Shown: positions 17,279 through 25,475 of the stretch, piece by piece
Numbering within the stretch: the first letter of the stretch is position 1
Layout of the letters: each line of letters opens with the position of its first letter
Source: a bacterium
GTDB lineage: Bacteria; B130-G9
DNA length: 64,000 bases
Assembly: GCA_035527515.1 (NCBI GenBank)
Contig: DATLAJ010000057.1
Span: forward strand, 1-64,000
Reading direction: 5' to 3'
The notes under the pieces: model-generated
The model's database searches: none
The model's input: only the letters and a program-made list of their open reading frames with translations
What the model was told of the DNA's origin: nothing
Position numbers and translations under genes: made by a program

Positions 17279-17820
17279 CGGAGAAGAAGAGGATGCAGGT
17301 GCTTGTGTACCCGCAGATTAGGTGCAGGCGTGCGCTAGTTCCGGTATTTGGTCCTCATCTTGGGTGGCGCACGAGGTGGGTTCTGCTGCCGCCGAGAGAG
17401 AAGGTGCCGCCCGTGACGCCGCTGCCGGAGGGTCCGCATCCGGTGGTGGGGCCGATTGTGCACCCGACACCCCCGGACGAGGAGGGCGTCACCACAATCG
17501 AGGCCGCGCTCTGGAAGCAGTCCGACGGCTACTTCAAGGGCGATAGATACGACCCCGCCGGCATCACTGGCTACTGGTACCAGAGGTTTCACTTCAGCGT
17601 CGATGAGGAATGGCTGAATGCGGATGCACACAGAGACCGTGGTGATCCCTTGATCGCGTGCGGGCCAAATGACGGCGAACCGGGGGGGGAAGGCCTGTGC
17701 GGCCTTCCGGAGCATGAGAGCGAGCGGATAGACGTTATTACCCTCAAGCGCGCCCCGATAATAGCCCTCACTGACGAGGCGCAGCCCGTTAAGAAGCTGA
17801 AAAAAGGCGGTCGAAGATGA
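17260..17820 (+). CDS. Family A protein A4: C-terminal domain only
   Basis: This 186-residue copy has the C-terminal domain: MQVLVYPQIRCRRALVPVF, PPVTPLPEGPHP, ALWKQSDGYFKG and HESERIDVI. I start it at the GTG that lies within the last codons of P3 and reads VRDDLV, because the equivalent ATG start of A2 reads MRDDLV. An ATG at 17293, directly before QVLVYP, is an alternative. The end overlaps the start of P4 by ATGA. The first half is close to A5 at the DNA level, the second half is not present in A5. Function unknown; its retention next to each P gene suggests a linked role or simply the duplication unit. Confidence 0.65.
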   Translation: MRDDLVAEKKRMQVLVYPQIRCRRALVPVFGPHLGWRTRWVLLPPREKVPPVTPLPEGPHPVVGPIVHPTPPDEEGVTTIEAALWKQSDGYFKGDRYDPAGITGYWYQRFHFSVDEEWLNADAHRDRGDPLIACGPNDGEPGGEGLCGLPEHESERIDVITLKRAPIIALTDEAQPVKKLKKGGRR

Positions 17821-19184
17821 CTAGGCTGGAAATGGCCATTCTGGTTCTGCTGTCCGCGGTATTTGCGTTGACATCTTGCACTGTAGCGCAAGCAGGTGAT
17901 TACCCCTGGGTGCATTACTTCAAGCCGCCTGATATGCGGCAAGTCCACTGCGCGTTTGCTGACGCCGAGGGGAACGTGATCGCTGCTACTGGTGACTGGA
18001 ATTACAGCACATACAACTGGGGCACCGGGGATACCACCTATTGGTATCTGTCCGATGGGATATTCCAGATTCGCGAGGGAGACATAGAGGCCGTGCAGTG
18101 CCCGGCGTCCACATTCGTCCTGGACTGCGCGACAGATTCTGCCGGAAGGACGTGGGTGTTGTTCGCCGAAGGTCATGATTATAGGCAACACGTGTGGGAT
18201 CCCTGGCGGTCTGCTGCGCTGAGAGGTCCTTGTGCGGCATCCGACGTGGGCTATAGGCACTTTCGCTGGCCGACCGGTATGTGGTCGTATCTAACCGACT
18301 ATAGGCTGGCTACAATCGAGGAAGGCGGCTTGCGAGAGCAGCGTGAGCTATTGGACAGAGTGCCGGCCGAACCGGTCGTAATGGCAGCCGACCCTCAGGG
18401 CCGGATATACGTCATGAGTTGCGAGGACTGTGACGACCGCATTGCTGATTTCTTCATTTCTTGGTGGTCTGGACATGACTCCAGTTGCATACGTACAATA
18501 TGTTTGTGGGATCTTATTCCAGATTCCTGGGCCGCTGACTATCCTAAGTTCGGTCCAGACGATCTTGTGTACTTCCTCATAAGGATCGCGGCCGGAGATG
18601 CGAACTCTAGGTTCGCCGTGCTCTGCCTTGATCCAGAGACTGAGGAGTATGAGATTTGGAGGGCCTCCGATTACGCATTTCTCGATTCGGAGGTCTATTG
18701 CTTCTACGTGGACCAGTTCAACGTTAAGTGGTTTGGGACCGACGATGGCTTGGTTCGGTTTGACGGCGAGACCTGGATGCGCTTCGCGTCGGAAAACAGC
18801 CCACTGCCTTACGATCGGATTAAACAGATCCAATATGATGAGATCGACTATGTCTATTACATCGTCTCGGCAGCAGAGGATTGGAGAGAACATCCAGACG
18901 ACTACGTGGCGCTCAGTGTATTCTCCCCAACGGGGCGGGCGATATATGAGCCATCGTATATGCCCGGGGGACCGTTGCTGCGGCGCGGATCAGGCAACAT
19001 ATGGTATCTCATGCCGGGCTGGGATGATGATCTAGTTTACGTCTATGATCACGTGAGACTCAGCGAATTCAGCTTGCGAGATTGGGTGGACGTCCCGGAA
19101 TACTCCGCTTGGGATTTCGCCATATCTCCTACGACCTTAGGGCAGACATTTTTTGCTAATGACTACTGCGTAATGATCTGGTAG
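17817..19184 (+). CDS. Propeller P4: secreted lipoprotein-like beta-propeller
   Basis: The 455-residue protein starts with an ATGA overlap on A4; a weak GGCGG lies seven bases upstream. The signal peptide MTRLEMAILVLLSAVFALTSC carries an LTSC lipobox and is identical to that of P3 over the shared part. The mature protein begins GDYPWVHYF. A blade VKWFGTDDGLVRFDGETW near residue 305 and the following PLPYDRIKQIQYDEID match the Reg_prop style, and the end is YCVMIW. Signal peptides of P3 and P4 are the same at the DNA level for about 60 bp, whereas the mature parts differ widely. This fits gene conversion at the 5' end with diversification of the exposed part. Confidence 0.75.
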   Translation: MTRLEMAILVLLSAVFALTSCTVAQAGDYPWVHYFKPPDMRQVHCAFADAEGNVIAATGDWNYSTYNWGTGDTTYWYLSDGIFQIREGDIEAVQCPASTFVLDCATDSAGRTWVLFAEGHDYRQHVWDPWRSAALRGPCAASDVGYRHFRWPTGMWSYLTDYRLATIEEGGLREQRELLDRVPAEPVVMAADPQGRIYVMSCEDCDDRIADFFISWWSGHDSSCIRTICLWDLIPDSWAADYPKFGPDDLVYFLIRIAAGDANSRFAVLCLDPETEEYEIWRASDYAFLDSEVYCFYVDQFNVKWFGTDDGLVRFDGETWMRFASENSPLPYDRIKQIQYDEIDYVYYIVSAAEDWREHPDDYVALSVFSPTGRAIYEPSYMPGGPLLRRGSGNIWYLMPGWDDDLVYVYDHVRLSEFSLRDWVDVPEYSAWDFAISPTTLGQTFFANDYCVMIW

Positions 19185-19192
19185 CGAAGACG

Positions 19193-19507
19193 ATGCAGGT
19201 GTTTGTGTATCCTGAGATCTGGTGCAGGCGTGCGCTGGTTCCGGTATTTGGTCCCCATCTTGGGTATCGGACGAGGTGGGTGCTGCTGCCGCCGAGAGAG
19301 AAGGTGCCGCCCGTGACGCCGCTGCCGGAGGGTCCGCATCCGGTGGTGGGGCCGATTGTGCACCCGACACCCCCGGACGAGGAGGGCGTCACCACAATCG
19401 AGGCCGCGCTTTGGAAGCAGTCCGACGGCTACTTCAAGGGCGATAGATACGACCCCGCCCTGGTTGCCCGGCATCCTACGGATCAGCACATTGTTCGGCT
19501 CAATTGA
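19193..19507 (+). pseudogene. Family A remnant A5: truncated C-terminal domain
   Basis: This 104-residue reading frame matches A4 almost base for base from MQVFVYPEIWCRRA through GYFKGDRYDPA, then diverges into an unrelated tail and stops. It lacks the second half of the C-terminal domain, including the HESERIDVI end. It is the last unit of the array, with no propeller gene after it. I take it as the broken end of the tandem duplication. It could still be expressed by coupling to P4, whose stop lies eight bases upstream. Confidence 0.65.
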
Positions 19508-19910
19508 CACGTTTACCACAGAACTATGCCATACGTTAATCAATGAGGCCAAAGAGAGCTCCTGCGGTAGTTGGCGATGCGTAATCCTTGACCTGGAGGC
19601 CGAGGTGATGTAAATACACCATGTGTTTTTCGGGCAGCGATTGAGGCAAACTTCTACGGATTGGTCACGAACAGGAACGAGCGTTCAAAGCGGGAATCTC
19701 TCACTTCTTTTCGCCCCGTTTCCGCTGGCGCAAACTCCTCCCAAGAAAAGACTTGAACGCTGTGAGAAATAAGGTATGTTAGAACAGGCTGTATCGACAG
19801 CAGATTGATAAGTTTACATATTCTGAGGCTATATAGATGGGCGAACCGCCCTGAGTCGCGGAGCTGCGACTGATGGGTGGAGTGTCTCGTTATTTTATGG
19901 AGGACCGCAA
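19508..19910. other. Intergenic region between the A/P array and the giant beta-helix gene
   Basis: About 400 bp with no convincing gene. Short open frames on both strands have no family features. A TTGATA at 19805 with TATATA 19 bp further on could be a promoter for the next gene, but the spacing is long. I see no terminator with a clear T-tract after A5. Confidence 0.5.
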
Positions 19911-22900
19911 ATGTCATTGAGATGGGTCACGATCGTATGTTCGGTGTTCGTCTTTGTCATCGTTGGTTTGACCGTGTGCCGTGCTGGCGAATGGTCGGAC
20001 TATGAGATCACACAGGATACAACTTGGGACCCGAGCGAGAACCCAATTGTCCTGATGCGTGATCTTACTATCCACAAGGTGAATCCTGATGATCCTAGCG
20101 ACAGAGTTAAGCTGACGATCAATCCTGGGGTTGTAGTAAAGCTTGCCTCACACGTTGACATATTTGTTGAGGGGCTTGTGGTCGCGGAGGAGGCGCTTTT
20201 TACCTCGATAAATGACGACAGCACGCCTGACGGAGCGTGGGAGGACAGTTCAGGAACGCCACAGATAGGTGATTGGAACTCTGTCCACATCTACAACTAC
20301 AATGCCATCTTCTCGGGCTGCACGTTTCGCTACGGCAAGTCAATAGAGATCGATGATTGCTCGCCCACTTTTTACGGCAACCTGATCGAGCAATTCAGTC
20401 GATATGGTCTGTATATTGTTGCCCAGGACACGCTTGTCAGCCCGGTCATCGAGTGCAACAAGATATTTGACATCGGCGAGCCTTACACCGATGACAATCC
20501 TGAGAACGGGAAGTTCGACCCCGGCCAGGAGGAGTATCAAGACCTCGACATGAACGACCAGTATGACGCTGGCATCGGCATCTATTGCTACACACCACCT
20601 TTCTATTTTGGCCCGTGCGTTCCGCTGATTCGGTTCAACCAGATTGTTATGAGCACCGATCGCAGCGTCGCTCGGGGCAGCTTGCCAATAGTGTTTGAGA
20701 ACACTCTGCCGATCATGCTCGACGTCGGGGGCTCACCGGAGAATCCGGTCCCTGATGGTAACCTGATTCGGCAAAGGGCGGATGATGACCGCTTCGTCTC
20801 GGCCATCGGCATAAAGGGCTATGTCAAGCCTGGCGAGCTGGACGATGATACCGGCGCTTACAAATACGTGGACTACTTCCTCCCGCTCGTTGACGACAGA
20901 GCGGTGGCCTCGGACCAGGTCTCGCCGACAAACCAACATCTCCCCTACATAGTTCTGGAAGACCTCGTCATCGCCGATGGCTGCGACCTATCCGTGCCGC
21001 CCAATTGCGTTGTCAAGTTCAGCGCGGACACGAGCGTCGAGATTCTGGGGACGATCGAGACCTCCAACCTGTCCGCATCCCGCAGCTATTTCACATCGCT
21101 TCATAACGACGTTTACGGGCTGAGGGTGCCTGGCAGCAACAGCCACCCCGCTCCTGGCGACTGGTATCAGTTCAGGATTTGCTGCGAGGATTGCCTGATC
21201 CAGAACAGCAACTTCAGCTACGGGACGTTCGTCAAGATCGATCAGTGCTGTCCGACAATCATCAACAACACGGTCTCCAACTTCTATCTTTATGGTCTTT
21301 ATGTATATGCCGAGTCGCACGCAGCAAAGCCGGAAATATCGCGAAACGTGATACAGGACTGCGGCCACGTGGTCGATGCGGCAAGCGGCATTTACGAGGG
21401 CGGTGGCATCTGCCTCGAGACGGGGCGCGATTATTTGGGCCCGTGCGAGCCGACGCTTCAGGGCAACAGGCTGCTTAGTAATCATGGCTATCCATTGACG
21501 CTTCTTGGGACGTGCGACCCTGTTTACATCAACAACACCTTGATGGGCAACTCCTACCGAGCCGTCGCGATAGGCGGGACTATACGCGGCCGGGGAGCGA
21601 CGTGGGATGATGTAACCGGCTATCACTATCCTTACGTGGTCATAGACCCCGTGGTGGTGGCGGGAGGCTACAGGGCCGCCAACGGGCTTTCTACTGCCAT
21701 CATCTCGAGCGACACGCTTGATGGCATCCTGGACACCCTCGTTGACGAGACCGCCGACTGGAAGGCGAACGTCCTGACTGGCTCGATGCTGACTCCCAAC
21801 ACCGACCGGCCCGAACAGTTCGAGATAGTGTCCAACACCAGAACCTCGATTGTGGTTGGCTCCGACGTGTCCGGCATCGCCCAAGGCGGAGACCCCTACG
21901 AGTTCGTCGTGAAGGATACGGTCGTGGAAGTCCCTCTTGGAACGATAGTCAAGTTCGCCAAGGGGATGAGCATTTATGTGAAGGGTCAGCTCGAGCTCAA
22001 CGGCACGACCCGCGACAGAGTCTATTTCACCTCTTTCAATGACGATTCCGCCGGCGGCTCCGTTCTTCTGTCGGGCTCAACGCCGATGCCTCAGCCGGGC
22101 GATTGGGAATACTTCAAGGTCGAGAACGACAACAACAAGATCGAGGAATGCATCTTCAAATACGGCACTTCGATCTACATAGATAGCTGCTCGCCGTTGC
22201 TCCAGCACAACGCCATCGCGATGTTCTCACGGGCGGGTATCCACTGCTACGCGCACAGCGCGAAGGCCTCGCCCTCCATCCTCAACAATGCGATCATGTG
22301 CAATCGCAATGGCGTTCGTTGTGAGACGGACACTGGGTTTACCGATCCCAATGGCGCGATGCCGATGATCCACTCCAATGACATCGTCAGCAACGAGGAG
22401 TATGGGGTCGTGAACCTCCAAGAGGGGGCAGAGATCGACGCCGTGCTCAACTGGTGGGGCGCCGTCGATGGCCCATCGGGAGATGCACCCGGAAGCGGAG
22501 ACGGCATATATGACGTGTCCCTCTACAAACCATTCCAGGGCGAGCCCAACTTCGAGGCCGATTCGGCCCCTCCGGTGTTCTCGGATGTGTTCCCTGCGCC
22601 GTATTCGGTCGATGTGCAGACGACCACTATCATCATGTTGACGGTTACGGACGTCGGCAAGGGCATTGACACTAATTCTGTCTCGATAAAGGTCGATCAT
22701 GGCGACGGTGAGGGCTTCGTGTCCGTGATGAAGGACGGCGAAGACCTCCACTACAACGGGGGCTATGTGAGCCGCGAGAACGTCGCGAACGGCTACCGTT
22801 ACAGCTATGTTCCCGGACGGTCATTCGCCGCAAACAGGCAGGTGTGCGTCAAGATGCAGATCGGCGATCTCGAGCTCTGCCCCAACAAGGCTCAATACAC

Positions 22901-25451
22901 CTTCTGCTTCTGGACTGGTAGAAACATTGGGCTCACCTTTGGCCGAGTGGAGCCTGAGATCGGAACGGTCAAGACGCAGTTCACATACAGCGTTGACTTC
23001 TTCGACAGGGACCTTGCGGCTCCCGCATCTGCGCTGCTCTATATAGACAACATGCCACGCAGCATGAGCCTCGTGGCGGGCGACCCGTGGGAGGGAACAT
23101 ACTCATACACCACGTCGTTGAAGGTCGGCTATCACACCTTCTACTTCGAGTTTGAGGGCGGCGGTGGCGCTGGCACGGTGCGGCTGCCCGAGCTCGGCGA
23201 CGTGCCGCCATACTTCTACGGTCCGACTGTCCTATCGGAGGATACGACCAACACCTGGCCGATGTTCAGGCACGACCCCGTTCACAGCGGCAGGTCCCCG
23301 ATCGCTGCGACCTCCGCACCGACGCTCAACTGGAGCTTCACCGCGGGCGATTACATTATCTCCTCACCCGTGGTCGATGCTGACAACACCGTCTATTTCG
23401 GATGCTATGACGGCAACGTTTATGCAATGAACACTGATGGGACGGTCAAGTGGGCTGCCAGCACTGGGGATTACATCGCCAGCACGCCCGTCATCGACGA
23501 AAACGGGAACCTATACGTCGGCTCGGGCGACCATTATTTCTACAGCTTCAATCCGGACGGCTCGCTCAACTGGACCTATAAGACCGGCGGCGAGATCGAC
23601 TCTTCGCCTACAATAGGGATTGATGGAAATATCTACTTCGGGTGCGACGACGGTTACCTGTACTCGATGACGTCAGACGGCAACCTGCGCTGGCAGTTCC
23701 ACACTGGCGGCTGGGTAACGTCCTCGCCGGCGATATGGTTCGACGGGACGGTCTTTTTCGGCTCGGACGACAACAAACTCTACGCAGTCCGGCACGACGG
23801 CAACCTGCGCTGGAGCTATAATACTGGCGCGGTAATTACCTCATCGCCGGTCGTTGGACCTGACGAGACGGCCTATGTCGGCGCTGGCTACCAGATACTC
23901 GCCATCAACTCCGACGGGACACTGAAGTGGCGCGTCAATGCCGACAACATTGTTCACTCCTCGCCCGCGCTTTCTGATGACGGCGTGCTCTATGTCGGCT
24001 CCTATGACCACAACCTCTACGCAATAGAGACGTCAACGGGCACGGTCAATTGGACCTACGTTGCCAACAACGTGATCCATACCTCCCCCGCGATCGACGC
24101 CAACGGGGACATCCTGTTCGGCTCCCACGACGGGAACCTCTACTGCCTGGGCAAGGACGGGTCGCTACTGTGGCGCTTCTACGACCCGTTGAGGCCGGGA
24201 TATGGCTTCAACGTCCACAGCTCGCCCGCAATCGGCCCGGACGGCAGCGTTTATTTCGGCTCCGAGGAGAAGCTCTATGCGCTGGCGGAGCTGCCCGTTC
24301 TCAACACGGCGCCCACGCTCTCCGATGCGTCTTGCGCGCCTTCAGGCAAGAGCACAACTCGATATACGTTCAAGATCCACTACTTCGACCGCGAGCAGGA
24401 GCCGCCATCGGTGGCAAAGGTAATCGTGGACGACGCCGAGTATGCGCTCGCATTCGATTCCGGGGAGGCGGCAGACGGCTACTACTCCGCTCGCATAATG
24501 CTCACGCCCGGGGAACACACCCACTACTACCTGTTCGCCGATGCGACAAGCAAGACGACAAGGTATCCCGCGGTCGGCTCAATCGATGGCCCAAACATCG
24601 AGGAGGGTTCGCCAGGAACACCGCCGTTCACCCGCTCCGCGCCTCCAACAGTCTGGATGGCCGGTTATTTCGGCTCTCACGTCTCTCAGCGGCTTGGCGG
24701 CAAGCTGCACGTTGTGGCCTATTGCACCGACCCGGACGACGACATCGCACGGGTTGAACTGTGCTACGACGGCGAGCCACTTGTCCCACTCAACGACGAT
24801 GGCCAGTCTCAGGACGGTCTCGCTGGAGATGGGGTTTACGGCTGTTTCGTCGATGTTGAGCCGGGCTATCCTGCCGGCTGCTACCTATTGGAGGTGGTGG
24901 CGACCGACGCCGAGGGCAACACGAGCAACGTCTGGCCCTATGTCACGATCGATGATTATCCGCGGTTCGACCTCCCGGGACTTGCAGGCGTATCGTCCGC
25001 GGCAGTCTCGAACAGCGAGGTCATGCCGGTCGGCGGCAAGCCCGCATCGAATCTGAGCCTCAACCTACAGAACTACATCCTAGATTCAATACGCGGGGTC
25101 ACCAGCCGAGATGTCGGCCCTGAGCCAGAGATACTCATGGCCGGCTATGGCAACTGCAAGATCGACCAGAATACGGGTGGCACGCTCTTTTTGAACGTCA
25201 TAGTTAATGATCCAGATGGCCTCTCGAACATCGCCTCGGTCGAGGCGCACAGATCGCTTCAGGACCATGGTGATTTCTCGTTTGGCGGCGTCGAACTCAG
25301 CCGGCTTACTGCTGATGGACAGAGAGGCTACTACGGGGCGAACTGCCATATTGCTGGCGGCGAGCGAGGCCATCATCTAATAGAGGTCCAGGTGGCCGAC
25401 AAGGACGGTAATTACAGCACATTCTTCCCGTACCTTGTCGTGACCCAATAG
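19911..25451 (+). CDS. Giant secreted protein: parallel beta-helix modules, PQQ propeller and Ig-like C-terminus
   Basis: This 1846-residue protein has a signal peptide ending near CRAGEW (residue 26). The ATG has GGAGGA six bases upstream. Residues 30-870 hold three right-handed beta-helix modules. Each opens with a GVVVKFA-type turn and a V-x-FTS-x2-DD motif, then NxIxxF-type rungs. Within the first is a short pair of EP[Y]-x-D-type acidic repeats like those of the first propeller gene. An Ig-like stretch follows (about 880-1010). From TWPMFRHDPVHSGRSP near residue 1116 a PQQ propeller of about eight blades runs to 1460. Two C-terminal Ig-like units start with VWMAGYFGS and ILMAGYGN, related to the end of the first propeller protein. 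Role: probably a large surface or matrix protein; no catalytic motif is visible. Confidence 0.8.
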   Translation: MSLRWVTIVCSVFVFVIVGLTVCRAGEWSDYEITQDTTWDPSENPIVLMRDLTIHKVNPDDPSDRVKLTINPGVVVKLASHVDIFVEGLVVAEEALFTSINDDSTPDGAWEDSSGTPQIGDWNSVHIYNYNAIFSGCTFRYGKSIEIDDCSPTFYGNLIEQFSRYGLYIVAQDTLVSPVIECNKIFDIGEPYTDDNPENGKFDPGQEEYQDLDMNDQYDAGIGIYCYTPPFYFGPCVPLIRFNQIVMSTDRSVARGSLPIVFENTLPIMLDVGGSPENPVPDGNLIRQRADDDRFVSAIGIKGYVKPGELDDDTGAYKYVDYFLPLVDDRAVASDQVSPTNQHLPYIVLEDLVIADGCDLSVPPNCVVKFSADTSVEILGTIETSNLSASRSYFTSLHNDVYGLRVPGSNSHPAPGDWYQFRICCEDCLIQNSNFSYGTFVKIDQCCPTIINNTVSNFYLYGLYVYAESHAAKPEISRNVIQDCGHVVDAASGIYEGGGICLETGRDYLGPCEPTLQGNRLLSNHGYPLTLLGTCDPVYINNTLMGNSYRAVAIGGTIRGRGATWDDVTGYHYPYVVIDPVVVAGGYRAANGLSTAIISSDTLDGILDTLVDETADWKANVLTGSMLTPNTDRPEQFEIVSNTRTSIVVGSDVSGIAQGGDPYEFVVKDTVVEVPLGTIVKFAKGMSIYVKGQLELNGTTRDRVYFTSFNDDSAGGSVLLSGSTPMPQPGDWEYFKVENDNNKIEECIFKYGTSIYIDSCSPLLQHNAIAMFSRAGIHCYAHSAKASPSILNNAIMCNRNGVRCETDTGFTDPNGAMPMIHSNDIVSNEEYGVVNLQEGAEIDAVLNWWGAVDGPSGDAPGSGDGIYDVSLYKPFQGEPNFEADSAPPVFSDVFPAPYSVDVQTTTIIMLTVTDVGKGIDTNSVSIKVDHGDGEGFVSVMKDGEDLHYNGGYVSRENVANGYRYSYVPGRSFAANRQVCVKMQIGDLELCPNKAQYTFCFWTGRNIGLTFGRVEPEIGTVKTQFTYSVDFFDRDLAAPASALLYIDNMPRSMSLVAGDPWEGTYSYTTSLKVGYHTFYFEFEGGGGAGTVRLPELGDVPPYFYGPTVLSEDTTNTWPMFRHDPVHSGRSPIAATSAPTLNWSFTAGDYIISSPVVDADNTVYFGCYDGNVYAMNTDGTVKWAASTGDYIASTPVIDENGNLYVGSGDHYFYSFNPDGSLNWTYKTGGEIDSSPTIGIDGNIYFGCDDGYLYSMTSDGNLRWQFHTGGWVTSSPAIWFDGTVFFGSDDNKLYAVRHDGNLRWSYNTGAVITSSPVVGPDETAYVGAGYQILAINSDGTLKWRVNADNIVHSSPALSDDGVLYVGSYDHNLYAIETSTGTVNWTYVANNVIHTSPAIDANGDILFGSHDGNLYCLGKDGSLLWRFYDPLRPGYGFNVHSSPAIGPDGSVYFGSEEKLYALAELPVLNTAPTLSDASCAPSGKSTTRYTFKIHYFDREQEPPSVAKVIVDDAEYALAFDSGEAADGYYSARIMLTPGEHTHYYLFADATSKTTRYPAVGSIDGPNIEEGSPGTPPFTRSAPPTVWMAGYFGSHVSQRLGGKLHVVAYCTDPDDDIARVELCYDGEPLVPLNDDGQSQDGLAGDGVYGCFVDVEPGYPAGCYLLEVVATDAEGNTSNVWPYVTIDDYPRFDLPGLAGVSSAAVSNSEVMPVGGKPASNLSLNLQNYILDSIRGVTSRDVGPEPEILMAGYGNCKIDQNTGGTLFLNVIVNDPDGLSNIASVEAHRSLQDHGDFSFGGVELSRLTADGQRGYYGANCHIAGGERGHHLIEVQVADKDGNYSTFFPYLVVTQ

Positions 25452-25475
25452 AAGGCCCTAGGGCCGCTGGATAGG

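Noticed and set aside
20988-21884. Long open frame (298 codons) on the minus strand
   Set aside because: It is antisense to the giant beta-helix gene, which has clear motifs, and its product has no family pattern.
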